DNA of 64,000 nucleotides. Origin: Solenopsis invicta. Lineage: Eukaryota; Arthropoda; Insecta; Hymenoptera; Formicidae. The stretch spans positions 9,202,016 to 9,266,015 of the forward strand of contig NC_052664.1 of NCBI RefSeq assembly GCF_016802725.1, written 5' to 3'. The position numbers and the translations under genes are program-made. The notes below the pieces were generated by a model. It made no database searches. It saw only the letters and a list, made by a program, of their open reading frames with translations, and was not told the origin of the DNA. Positions 27,775 through 32,024 of the stretch are shown in pieces; within the stretch, counting starts at the first letter, position 1; each line of letters opens with the position of its first letter.

Positions 27775-30467
27775 GGTGTCCGTCCATAAATGTCCGAGCA
27801 AATATCTCGTAACTGGTTGAAGTTAGAAGAAAGTTTAATAAGGAAAATTTACATGGTTTTTAGTCGGCTACAAAATGCACGTAAAGAAATTTTTTTTACT
27901 AGTCACCTTTTTGAGTTATGAAGGTCAATGTAGGTTTTTTAAATGGGTACCTATAATTTTTTTTGCATATTTACATAGTAGAGGTAATTTTCAATCAAAA
28001 TTATATTAGGAAAAAAATTGCTACGACGCATCGTTTACGAGATAATCGGCATGCAAAGTATTAAAGTAATAATTTGGATCGAGTATTGTTGAACAAATTT
28101 GGAATATCAAATAGGTTGAGAAAGTAAACATTGTTTTTTCATGAAATATTTATTAACAAATTAATTAAGAAATGGTTCGAAATTGTTACCATCATGATCG
28201 ATACAGCATTCAACGCGTTTTATAATGTTTCTTATTGTTAACTGCAGCATTTCTGTTGTAATACTTTCAACAGCTCTAGTGATTTTATGTCGTAAATCTT
28301 CTTCATTTTCAGGAATAGTTGCATAAACAATATCCTTAATATACCCCCAACTTCTGTTGTAATACCACATCTCGAGCATATCACACTTTTCCGTAATTGT
28401 AAACATTGTTCTCACGCGCTCGTATGAAGTCTGTTATATCGAACAGGATCGCTGACCTTCAACTTTTCAAAATACACGACTGTTTGATTTGTAAATAAAG
28501 TATTTGTATAGCACGTAATATGAATTACAGGGTAGTATGAGTCTGTTAGTCAATCGTCTACATACGAGCGCGTGAGAACAATGTTTACAATTACGGAAAA
28601 GTGTGATATGCTCGAGATCTGGTATTTAAGTATGCGTAATGAAAATGAAGCACGATTACTTTATCAACAAAAATATCCAGAACGAAGAATACCAAATAAT
28701 CGTACATTTCGACGAATTGAAGATCAATTGCGTCAAACAGGATCGCTAACAAGACAACGACGTACAATCAAAACAGATGAAGAAAAAGAGACAAGTGTGC
28801 TATTAAGTTTTATTGAAAACAGACGTACATCCACAAGAACAGTAGCACGTAATTTAGAATTATCGAAAAGTTACGTACACGCTGTACTAAAAAAATTCAA
28901 ATTCAAACCGTTTCGTGATAATTTTGTACAAGCTTTACATGAAGGAGATGCAGATCGCCGATTAATGTTCTGCCACTGGCTTCGAGTTAATTATCGCACT
29001 GACTGGTTTGGTTTTCTTAATAAAATATTATGGTCTGATGAATCTTGTTTTTCCAATTGTGGTATGGAAAATCGACATAACGTGCATACTTGGTCCGATG
29101 TGAATCCACATGCGAAAAGAGATAAAGGTTTCCAACGCAGATTTTCGGTGAACGTATGGTGCGGAATCATCGGAACAAAAATTATTGGACCTTTCTTTTT
29201 CCATGGTCATCTTAATGGTGACAAATACTTGGAATTCTTGCAAACAACTTTCTCAGATTATTTACGCGATCTTCCATTATCAGTTTTTCGAAATATTATT
29301 TTTCAACAAGATGGTGCTCCAGCACACAATACACGTGCTGTAATTAACTTTTTAAATAATAGATTTCCTAATTGTTGGATGGGTACTAATGGTCCTGTAC
29401 GATGGCCACCGAGATCTCCGGACTTCACACCTTGCGATTTTTTCCTTTGGGGGTATATTAAGGATATTGTTTATGTAACTATTCCTGAAAATGAAGAAGA
29501 TTTACGACATAAAATCACTAGAGCTGTTGAAAGTATTACAACAGAAATGCTGCAGTTAACAATAAGAAACATTATAAAACGCGTTGAATGCTGTATCGAT
29601 CATGATGGTAACAATTTCGAACCATTTCTTAATTAATTTGTTAATAAATATTTCATGAAAAAATAATGTTTACTTTCTCAACCTATTTGATATTCCAAAT
29701 TTGTTCAACAATACTCGATCCAAATTATTACTTTAATACTTTGCATGCCGATTATCTCGTAAACGATGCGTCGTAGCAATTTTTTTCCTAATATAATTTT
29801 GATTGAAAATTACCTCTACTATGTAAATATGCAAAAAAAATTATAGGTACCCATTTAAAAAACCTACATTGACCTTCATAACTCAAAAAGGTGACTAGTA
29901 AAAAAAATTTCTTTACGTGCATTTTGTAGCCGACTAAAAACCATGTAAATTTTCCTTATTAAACTTTCTTCTAACTTCAACCAGTTACGAGATATTTGCT
30001 CGGACATTTATGGACGGACACCCTGTATATACAGGGTGTCCCAGACCAATGTATAAATATTACTACAATAAGGTAGAAGGGATCAAGATAAATCAAAAAG
30101 TTTAATAACAGTTTGCAATATTTGCAATAATTTTCGTGTAATAAAATATTAAAGTCAGCCGAATAAGAGCGAGCGGAGAGGCAAACAGTTGGTCGCCTAA
30201 GACCGCCCGGCTCGACACGGTGCGGTGCCAAGCTATCCTTTCCCTCGCCGCGCGCCACTTACCGTCACCTACAATCGAGCCGCAGTGGGCGGTCCTACGG
30301 CTCTGACGAGCGACCGCTTGTCTCTCCGCGCGCACTTATTCGACTGACCTTAATATTTTATTACTCAAAAATTATTACAAATATCGCAAAATGGTATTAG
30401 ACTTTTTCATTTATCTTGATCCCTTCTACCTCATCGTGATAATCTTTATACATTGGTCTGGGACACC

Positions 30468-30504
<37 letters not shown>

Positions 30505-31134
30505 CAGAAATTTTATCAGTAGTTTTAAGAAAAAAAACTAGGTTTTTTTAATAAGAATTTATTAGGTCTTAGAAATATCTAAAATAAATATTTATAAAGT
30601 ATCTCAAAATAATTTAAAACTCAGATATTCTTTTTCACAAAATTCGATTTTTTAAATAGTTTTCTCTTTCAATATTCAACAATTCAGTAATTGTTATACA
30701 GGGTGTTCGATAATGGTTGTTCCCACGTTTTACAAAAGGAGCACGCATTTGTAATTTCTAACATAATAATATTTTAGAAATATATATCCGTCAATAAATC
30801 ATGTTCCTATGGTAAAACGTGGGGACAACCATTATCAAACACCCTGTATATTTCCACTAACACATTTTATAGAGAAAAAAAAACATTTTGATAATTTATT
30901 AAACATTATTATCTAGGAGACGTAATAAACGTATTGAGGAAAATGGCAGATGGTTGGTATCACGGTGAAAAATTATTGGACGGTGAGCAAGGATGGTTTC
31001 CGGCAAATCACACAAAGGAGGTTGCATCGGAGCACGTGCGTGCACGAAATCTGAAACAGCGGCACCGTCTCTTAGCACTCAGCAACAGCGTAATACAACA
31101 AAGAAGAGCGAGACAAATTCAAGGGATCCATTGA
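2757..31134 (+). CDS. Exn: Ephexin-family Rho guanine nucleotide exchange factor (DH-PH-SH3), 3' eight exons
   Basis: This encodes the C-terminal 521 residues of a Rho GEF. Exons are 2757-2857, 3503-3611, 6095-6446, 16161-16274, 16881-17042, 17124-17318, 19934-20250 and 30917-31134. All junctions are GT-AG and keep phase; the stop is TGA. In the visible product, residues about 83-265 form the DH domain, which exchanges GDP for GTP on Rho GTPases (key blocks FEILTSEASYLNSL and LPMQRITRLPLLADAIL). Residues about 290-405 form the PH domain, ending ERERWLEAV. Residues about 424-485 form the SH3 domain (QPDELSLQPG, then DGWYHGE and GWFP). The DH-PH-SH3 order and the CPQV...QPDEL linker are characteristic of ephexins (NGEF, ARHGEF5/16/19/26; Drosophila Exn), which act in the cytoplasm downstream of Eph receptors. 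The first visible exon begins in phase 2, so upstream exons exist and the N-terminus is missing. The introns are swollen by transposons. Confidence 0.9.
3503..3611 (+). CDS. Exn: Ephexin-like GEF, exon before DH domain
   Basis: The acceptor is TTTGCAG at 3502 and the donor C|GTAAGT at 3612. It reads VEDMLQKTEPTTADLTRAG and then QRMLWCHTPQVIHSGLL. The last base joins AA of the next exon to give Gln. There is no domain of its own; it links the N-terminal region to the DH domain. Confidence 0.85.
3714..4071. repeat. AAATATTTT-rich palindromic element
   Basis: The segment begins TATAGCACAAAATATTATG and ends AATATTTTGTGCTGTGTA, which are inverse complements. In between, the motif AAATATTTT(AAA) recurs at irregular spacing, with fragments such as TTGAAAAGGTTT repeated. 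It resembles the larger element at 25582-27041, whose ends also read CACAGCAC. It is a non-coding intronic repeat. Confidence 0.5.
4505..4605. repeat. Short hairpin repeat
   Basis: GAAACCCTCT and AGAGGGTCTC form a 10-bp stem around CTTATT, extended by TACTGTAC-like flanks and GC-rich outer arms (GGCGCGTG... and ...CGCGACGCG). It lies in the GEF intron. It is most likely a small MITE remnant; there is no evidence of a structured RNA gene. Confidence 0.35.
4807..5593. mobile_element. Foldback element with (GT)n core
   Basis: The ends are inverse complements: GGTAAATATGCCGACG on the left, with the complement of the right end reading GGTAAATATGCCGATG. The arms then share GGCAG...CCTTGA, GTTACAATTATAAAAAGTTT and ACAGAAAA(C/T)GCGTGGGCGG. 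The centre holds a long GT microsatellite (about 5082-5182), and a short AC run lies near 5320-5343. No protein is encoded; the Val/Cys-rich frames over the GT run are artefacts of the repeat. Confidence 0.6.
5082..5182. repeat. (GT)n / (GTGC)n microsatellite
   Basis: An almost uninterrupted run of GT, with GTGCGT variants at its left end, lies at the centre of the surrounding foldback element. Confidence 0.9.
5594..6094. other. Intronic DNA without a recognised feature
   Basis: AT-rich sequence with a run of ten G residues near 5738-5747. I see no open frame, RNA gene or clear repeat boundary, apart from the AG acceptor at 6093-6094. Confidence 0.5.
6095..6446 (+). CDS. Exn: Ephexin-like GEF, DH-domain exon
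   Basis: The acceptor is ATTAG at 6094 and the donor CTCAG|GTAAAA at 6447. It encodes the N-terminal two thirds of the DH domain: KLTPEEKKIQEAKFEILTSE (conserved region 1, contacting Rho switch I), then SYLNSLRVLENEFL, LFGGVPSVLSASKTFLAELE and YCSNQVSIDTTLKEL. The split Arg codon continues in the exon at 16161. Confidence 0.92.
6548..6635. repeat. Left end of an AATTCGAA-type element
   Basis: CTAGAGGTGTGTGAATAG is followed by TTCGAATTCGAATAGTTCG. The inverse complement of the end (ATTCGAATTC...CACACCTCTA) occurs at 16062-16110. This may be the left terminus of an ancestral element into which everything between was later inserted. Confidence 0.4.
6636..8394. other. Intronic DNA without a recognised gene
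   Basis: AT-rich. Around 7235, TGTTCCGAAAGTGCCTGTTA resembles the start of a transposon-end sequence, but I found no partner. No frame resembles a known protein. Confidence 0.4.
8395..8518. other. GC-rich island in intron
   Basis: A short, strikingly GC-rich block (GCCCACTACCCCCCC, CCGCCCGCCGCTCGAGCCGG) sits in an otherwise AT-rich intron and abuts the dispersed repeat that starts at 8519. Its origin is unknown; a fragment of a mobile element is likely. Confidence 0.3.
8519..9035 (+). repeat. Dispersed repeat, copy 1 (second copy at 61252-61747)
   Basis: About 500 bp from TAGTTCAAACTTGATAATAT to GAATAGCC... is repeated in the same orientation at 61252-61747 with scattered differences. Both copies end in a poly-T tract and AGGACTCAGGAGACACAAA-like sequence. 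No protein frame is conserved. This is a mobile element family of unknown class. Confidence 0.65.
9058..10900 (-). pseudogene. Degenerate R1-clade non-LTR retrotransposon (reverse transcriptase fragment)
   Basis: On the - strand, broken frames read in order through a reverse transcriptase. About 10472-10026 gives PWKEANLVLIPKEDRPAEK, YRLIYLLDETEKLF, FGFWPGRSTVRAI and VLAVSSDISNAFNTL. About 9855-9690 gives VYYANDTLVVISGD, the active-site box with the usual YADD changed to YAND. About 9641-9396 gives MKYLGLILDSKW. About 9351-9058 gives the C-terminal region RVVRAYCTVSWKAAYVLV. The motif order and tail resemble the R1/TRAS clade. Frameshifts separate the blocks, and the endonuclease half and 3' end are not recognised. 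It is GC-richer than its surroundings. It is a dead copy, further interrupted by a small MITE at 10711-10846. Confidence 0.8.
10711..10846. mobile_element. Palindromic MITE with 9-bp target duplication (GGATCCGATAGCGC family)
   Basis: The element runs from TGGACGGAATCCGATAGCGC to GCTATCGGGATCCGCT and is flanked by a 9-bp direct repeat TCTCTGCTG (10702-10710 and 10847-10855). The core TTGACTTATCTAACCCAACC...ACTCTAGGCA is shared with copies at 39586, 48221, 54175, 57286 and 59159. It was inserted into the R1-like retroposon and so is younger than it. Confidence 0.8.
10901..11461. other. Intronic DNA without a recognised gene
   Basis: AT-rich sequence with no convincing frame. It includes a short direct repeat (TAGTCGAGTGGATT twice near 11254-11280). 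Confidence 0.4.
11462..13057. mobile_element. 1.6 kb foldback element with TA duplication
   Basis: The terminal inverted repeats are about 170 bp. The left begins CACTCGTCAACAAAAATAGG; the complement of the right begins CACTCATCAACAAAAAATAG. Both continue through CACTTTCCAGA(C/T)ACCAAAAATTA and AATGGCTGTA(G/A)CTCAGC. The flanks are TA (11460-11461 and 13058-13059). Two internal segments near 12015-12135 and 12695-12815 are diverged direct copies (GTAACTC(G/A)GT(C/T)AAAAAAAATT). GTGC and CA microsatellites lie at 11618-11690 and 11850-11905. No transposase is encoded, so this is a non-autonomous Tc1/mariner-like derivative by inference. Confidence 0.7.
13190..13860. repeat. CTGCAGA-rich repeat sharing a module with 26090-26310
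   Basis: A region with tandem-like TTCTGCAAGTTTCTTACAACAGAA units (13490-13620) is followed by a GC-rich module from about 13660, with an AACCTCGAGACGAATACTCG block after it. The module recurs inverted at about 26090-26310. No gene is visible; it is probably a composite of mobile element fragments. Confidence 0.5.
13920..15241 (+). mobile_element. Complete mariner (DD34D) transposon
   Basis: The 1322-bp element has 31-bp terminal inverted repeats differing at one position: CGAGGTGTGTTCAAAAAGTA on the left, and complement CGAGGTATGTTCAAAAAGTA on the right, each continuing TCGCGAATTTT. TA duplications lie at 13918-13919 and 15242-15243. It carries a single uninterrupted transposase gene (14126-15187). 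Size, target site and structure are those of a full-length mariner. It lies in the sense orientation inside an intron of the GEF gene. Confidence 0.95.
14126..15187 (+). CDS. Mariner transposase (DD34D), apparently intact
   Basis: This 353-aa protein would cut and paste its own element at TA sites. The N-terminal half has two helix-turn-helix regions that bind the terminal repeats: residues 1-50, CIKFCVKNEIKCADAFRML, and about 70-115, ITVREVAEDLNISIGSCHSI. The catalytic half shows GDESWVYGYDVETK (first Asp), LLHHDNAPAHTS (second Asp) and YSPDLAPCDFFLFPKLK (third Asp). Exactly 34 residues lie between the second and third Asp, the mariner signature. The start is the first ATG (14126); an upstream in-frame extension begins only at a non-ATG codon. 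Length is normal for the family (about 345-355 aa). There is no stop or frameshift, so the copy may be recent or even active; this is inference. Confidence 0.95.
   Translation: MDQRTCIKFCVKNEIKCADAFRMLTVAYGEATLNRSNVYRWYKMFSEGREDVNDEECAGRPSTSTTDEKINEVEKMVLANRRITVREVAEDLNISIGSCHSIFINDLGMRRVAAKFVPKLLNCDQKQHRMNIANEMLDSVRDDPNLLQRVITGDESWVYGYDVETKAQSSQWKLPHEPRPKKARQVRSNVKVLLTVFFDCRGVVHHEFLPQGRTVNKEYYLQVMRNLREAIRQKRPDLWKNKNWLLHHDNAPAHTSLLVRDFLAKNNTLMMPQPPYSPDLAPCDFFLFPKLKRPMKGRRYATLDEIKTASKEELNKIKKNDFLKCFEDWKNRWHKCIISHGDYFEGDKIDIHE
15341..15470. mobile_element. Small palindromic MITE (GAAATGATAATGGAAT family)
   Basis: ACTCAGCAAAAAATGATAAT and, inverted, ATTATCATTTCTCGCTGGGT bound repeated ATGTCGATTCGACAT-type palindromes. 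A related fragment occurs at 20415-20510. It is non-coding. Confidence 0.6.
15471..16160. other. Intronic DNA with the right end of the AATTCGAA element
   Basis: Mostly AT-rich. A moderately GC-rich stretch at 15970-16055 is unexplained. ATTCGAATTCAAATTATAAT then CACACCTCTA (to 16110) mirrors the sequence at 6548. The polypyrimidine tract and TTGCAG acceptor end at 16160. Confidence 0.4.
16161..16274 (+). CDS. Exn: Ephexin-like GEF, DH-domain exon (conserved region 3 start)
   Basis: The acceptor is CATTGCAG and the donor ACAAG|GTGTGT. It reads (R)ARRGVKFLETIKRIEM, then QPACQNLSLHSFLMLPMQRI, and TR split at the 3' end. LPMQRITR is the signature helix of the DH domain that contacts the GTPase. 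The phase matches both neighbours. Confidence 0.92.
16881..17042 (+). CDS. Exn: Ephexin-like GEF, end of DH domain
   Basis: The acceptor is TGCGTAG and the donor GCAAG|GTATAA. It reads LPLLADAILSKLSMGNSDRM and SWEKVLSTLSNVVAECNEGA, then RAAVQEAEMETLA. This completes the DH helical bundle; the ECNEG motif precedes the DH-PH linker. Confidence 0.92.
17124..17318 (+). CDS. Exn: Ephexin-like GEF, first PH-domain exon
   Basis: The acceptor is TTATAG and the donor TCCAA|GTAAGA. It reads KLEYTSKIKPIMLRGKQLVR, SGSVVQLSTKTDTEYKLTFG, then KKFTKTPLYLLLLTDYLLVT. This gives the first strands of the PH domain, with the usual FLLTDYLLV-like core. The last two bases join T of the next exon to encode Asn. 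Confidence 0.92.
17319..18271. other. Intronic DNA without a recognised gene
   Basis: AT-rich. GAGACACCCTGTATATAT at 17841-17858 resembles the terminal CAGGGTGTC of Tc1/mariner-type elements, but no partner end was found. Confidence 0.35.
18272..19187. mobile_element. TIR element of about 0.9 kb
   Basis: The left end AATAGAGGAGAAGAGGGTAA and the complement of the right end (ATAGAGGAAAAGAGGGTATT) form imperfect inverted repeats of about 25 bp. The interior is AT-rich and non-coding. The family is unknown. From 19188 to 19933 I see only AT-rich intron. Confidence 0.45.
19934..20250 (+). CDS. Exn: Ephexin-like GEF, PH C-terminus and first half of SH3
   Basis: The acceptor is TTTGCAG and the donor CCAG|GTAATA. 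It reads AHDECYTVTDACKRNLLALE, FLENYCGRHIEYILTCENN and TERERWLEAVSPP (PH C-terminal helix), then WDCPQVMAKYPYSPNQPDEL and SLQPG. The SH3 domain is cut after its RT loop and continues more than 10 kb downstream at 30917. Confidence 0.93.
20276..20396. mobile_element. Palindromic MITE next to the exon 7 donor
   Basis: GGCTGCATTCAGAAACGTCG and the inverse TTTCTGAATGCAGTCC bound about 120 bp containing ATATCATTTTA and its complement. It starts only about 26 bp after the splice donor of the preceding exon. Confidence 0.6.
20877..22574. mobile_element. 1.7 kb foldback element built from TTTGTAGTT units
   Basis: The outer ends are inverse complements (ACCTCCGTGAAGTTGGCACC on the left; complement ACCTCCGTAAAGTTGGCACT on the right). 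The arms consist of repeated diverged units containing GTTTGTAGTTGTTTGTAGTT, TATTATTGGTTTTTAAAAAA and GGCATCA(C/G)A. Units in the left and right arms are in opposite orientations. Its outer boundary may extend a little further. No frame is conserved. Confidence 0.65.
21558..21703. mobile_element. MITE nested in the foldback element
   Basis: ATTGGGATTTTAACTATGGC on the left mirrors GAGTTAAAATCCCAAT on the right. The centre is palindromic (TCATACTACACTCTCAT and the inverse). It is inserted within the 20877-22574 element, so it is younger. Confidence 0.65.
22759..25483 (-). mobile_element. TTAA-flanked DNA transposon (Kolobok/Mutator-like transposase type), nearly intact
   Basis: The ends read GGGGGAACACCAGGGTGACG on the left; the complement of the right is GGGGGAACACCACGGTGACG. 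Each end is flanked by TTAA (22755-22758 and 25484-25487). The 2.7 kb element carries one long gene on the - strand (25060 to 23409). A second inverted pair (TTGCACGTACGGATTTTTT, near 23048-23066, and its complement near 23178-23194) lies between the gene and the left end. The TTAA target fits the Kolobok or piggyBac superfamilies; the protein decides for the former type, by inference. Confidence 0.85.
23409..25060 (-). pseudogene. Mutator-like (Kolobok-type) transposase gene with one stop and one 2-base slip
   Basis: Read on the - strand. From 25060 comes a basic, Lys-rich start (MDRKGKKQSNPKPTKDGKK). A zinc-binding pattern follows (FLCCKTCGSEIEF...IKCKECDP), then GDGSWKKRGFSSLFGV, SSFCKACTFWEKR, YINYIGDGDSKTYKAIVDS, CINHVQKRMGARLRKCKKEN, KGLGGKGKLTAKLIDDL and CLGGFTQNNNESFNNMIW. 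These blocks match the arthropod Mutator-like transposase domain family, in which the GDGSW and GDGDSKTY acidic residues are thought catalytic. Only two lesions are visible: an in-frame TGA at 24294-24296 where the family has Trp, and an extra AT within a TATATA run near 24888-24894 that shifts the N-terminal segment. The C-terminus is Lys/Glu-rich and seems complete. Confidence 0.85.
25582..27041. mobile_element. 1.46 kb TIR element with 3-bp (TAC) duplication
   Basis: The ends are CCCACACAGCACAGAATGTC and, in complement, CCCACACAGCACGGAATATC, flanked by TAC on both sides (25579-25581 and 27042-27044). The interior repeats short motifs such as AGAATGTCTC and AATATTAAGAGAATATTGC. It includes a GC-rich module (26090-26310) also found inverted at about 13660-13860. 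No transposase is encoded. Confidence 0.65.
26727..26953. mobile_element. GC-rich MITE nested in the CACAGCAC element
   Basis: ACAGGCATGGCCC on the left mirrors GGGCCATGCCTGC on the right. The 227-bp interior is much GC-richer than the host element and contains AGCATGCGAAGAGGAGAACA. It is non-coding. Confidence 0.55.
27164..27209. repeat. (GA)n microsatellite
   Basis: An uninterrupted run of about 23 GA units. Confidence 0.95.
27210..27479. other. Intronic DNA without a recognised feature
   Basis: Mixed-composition sequence with no protein similarity seen and no repeat partner found in the window. Confidence 0.35.
27480..27719. mobile_element. Partial copy of the element at 121-1148
   Basis: The block CTTCTCACCGCGCC...GTTTGGCGACGGACGG...TATGACTTGCTCTATCAACC...GAGAGAATAAG matches the right half of the 121-1148 element, ending in TTTTCTGACATCTTA. 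The left end is missing, so this is a truncated or shorter relative. Confidence 0.55.
27735..27771. repeat. (TA)n microsatellite used as transposon target
   Basis: A TATA run abuts the DD41D element. A second TA run (30471-30502) lies to the right of the neighbouring MITE. Both elements inserted into one original TA tract. Confidence 0.85.
28161..28406 (-). pseudogene. Internally deleted DD41D transposase (81 aa, N-terminus fused to C-terminus)
   Basis: On the - strand an open frame starts MFTITEKCDMLEMWYYNRSW and then jumps to GYIKDIVYATIPENEEDLRH, ending FEPFLN. This joins the first 15 or so residues of the full transposase at 28581-29636 to its last 65 or so, through a short filler (about YNRSW). 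The catalytic core is absent, so it cannot transpose. The joined frame is open, which may be chance. It differs from the full copy at about two residues in the shared part. Confidence 0.8.
28581..29636 (+). CDS. Tc1/mariner transposase, DD41D (rosa-like), intact frame
   Basis: A 351-aa transposase. The N-terminus (FTITEKCDMLEIWYLSMRNE and ARLLYQQKYPERRIPN) is the DUF4817-type helix-turn-helix common in insect transposases. A second DNA-binding region lies at about 75-115 (TSTRTVARNLELSKSYVHAV). Catalytic residues are in ILWSDESCFSNCG (first Asp), FQQDGAPAHNT (second Asp) and PPRSPDFTPCDFFLWGYIKD (third Asp). 41 residues separate the second and third Asp, which defines the DD41D group. The start is ATG at 28581; the frame is open in-frame upstream to a GTG at 28572. 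There are no internal stops. It sits in an inverted dimer, so mobilisation would have to use two identical right ends. Confidence 0.92.
   Translation: MFTITEKCDMLEIWYLSMRNENEARLLYQQKYPERRIPNNRTFRRIEDQLRQTGSLTRQRRTIKTDEEKETSVLLSFIENRRTSTRTVARNLELSKSYVHAVLKKFKFKPFRDNFVQALHEGDADRRLMFCHWLRVNYRTDWFGFLNKILWSDESCFSNCGMENRHNVHTWSDVNPHAKRDKGFQRRFSVNVWCGIIGTKIIGPFFFHGHLNGDKYLEFLQTTFSDYLRDLPLSVFRNIIFQQDGAPAHNTRAVINFLNNRFPNCWMGTNGPVRWPPRSPDFTPCDFFLWGYIKDIVYVTIPENEEDLRHKITRAVESITTEMLQLTIRNIIKRVECCIDHDGNNFEPFLN
30032..30470. mobile_element. 439-bp palindromic MITE (CAGGGTGTCCCAGACC family)
   Basis: Inverted repeats begin CAGGGTGTCCCAGACCAATG on both ends and extend about 75 bp (ATAAAGATTATCACGATGAGGTAGAAGGGA-like). 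A GC-rich palindromic centre follows (GAGCGGAGAGGCAAACAG...CTTGTCTCTCCGCG). It is flanked by TA and separated from the DD41D dimer by only TATATA (30026-30031). The first 9 bases match the dimer's end, which suggests mobilisation by the same or a related transposase. Confidence 0.85.
30699..30846. mobile_element. 148-bp MITE (CAGGGTGTTCGATAATGG family)
   Basis: The left is CAGGGTGTTCGATAATGGTT; the right complement is CAGGGTGTTTGATAATGGTT. The stems run through GT(T/C)CCCACGTTTTAC. TA flanks both ends. It lies about 70 bp upstream of the last GEF exon. Confidence 0.85.
30917..31134 (+). CDS. Exn: Ephexin-like GEF, terminal exon (second half of SH3, stop)
   Basis: The acceptor is TATCTAG at 30916. 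It reads GDVINVLRKMADGWYHGEKL, LDGEQGWFPANHTKEVASEH, then a basic tail VRARNLKQRHRLLALSN and RRARQIQGIH, ending TGA at 31132-31134. DGW, GE and GWFP are SH3 ligand-binding positions. The Arg/Lys-rich tail after the SH3 is usual in ephexins. Confidence 0.93.
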
Positions 31135-31348
31135 CAAAATTAAAATAATCTGATTATGAGTTCGAATCACTCAGATATTATCAGATTGCGTGCGTTAATG
31201 AATTATTTATTTATATAATACATATGCGATTTCTACATTTCAGTATTGAATATTCCAATCAACTATGTGCCAATGTTACTTCTCAAAGCGGAAAAACAAT
31301 TTTCTAAAATTTTTTACTGTAATATATTGAAACTATACAAAAAATTAA

Positions 31349-32020
31349 GGCTCCTGACTCCTCAGCCGAGAACTCCGCGTTGACGGTAGTGACATTCTGT
31401 CACGGACAAAATTAGAACTAATAGATGTGAAACGTGACAGATTGATGATGAGATGTTGTCGTGCATGTCATTTTGTTATTATGTGTTGTATTGTAAAAAT
31501 ATGGCTCGTCTCGTATTTACCAAATTCATAAAAATGGACCGCAAGTAAAGTTTTGAATTTTATACAGAAAAGTACATTTTTCATTCCTTTTAATAGCTAT
31601 CCATGTTTTCCTGTCTGAATAAGCGTCACACATCCTTCTTACGACTACTTACTGCTAGACGAACGAAAGAGGATAGTCTTTACCAATTTTTACAAGTGTT
31701 TTAAAGCCATCTGATTAGTATATTTTATCCAAATTGTCTTTATTTAAAAATGGCACGTCGGAAACTTTAGCTTAACCGTGTTTTCCTGCTTGAATTGCTT
31801 CACTTTACATGCTTTTTACGACTATTTACTGACTGTTAGGCGAAAAAAGGATAATCTTAACCCATTTTTGCAAGTGTTTTAAAGCCATCTGATTAGTCTC
31901 TTTTATCTAAATTGGCTTTATTTAGAAATGGCACGTCGGATAAAATTACGTGTCATTTCACACAATTTCATGCTTCTGACGTCACGACTTCAATATGGCC
32001 GCGGTGAGGAGTCACGAGCC
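31349..32020. mobile_element. 0.67 kb MITE with TTAA duplication
   Basis: Ends are GGCTCCTGACTCCTCAGCCG and, in complement, GGCTCGTGACTCCTCACCGC, flanked by TTAA (31345-31348 and 32021-32024). Inside, a unit of about 170 bp is present twice in tandem (about 31600-31765 and 31772-31940), each ending AAATGGCACGTCGG. No coding frame. The TTAA target suggests a piggyBac or Kolobok-dependent element. It lies between the convergent GEF and TMED genes. Confidence 0.75.
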
Positions 32021-32024
32021 TTAA

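Larger units (their letters stand above)
27772..30025 (+). mobile_element. Head-to-head dimer of a DD41D Tc1/mariner transposon
   Basis: The outermost 579 bp on each side (27772-28350 and 29447-30025) are almost perfect inverse complements, starting CAGGGTGTCCGTCCATAAAT. The repeat runs through the terminal region and deep into the C-terminal coding part. A second inverted pair (28361-28426 and 28561-28626) contains the start of the transposase gene. The right half (28561-30025) holds an intact gene. The left half is the same half-element reversed and missing the 820 bp between the two pairs, with a 10-nt filler at the deletion. The centre (28427-28560) is unique and shows no terminal repeat. 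TA lies at both outer edges. Confidence 0.85.
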
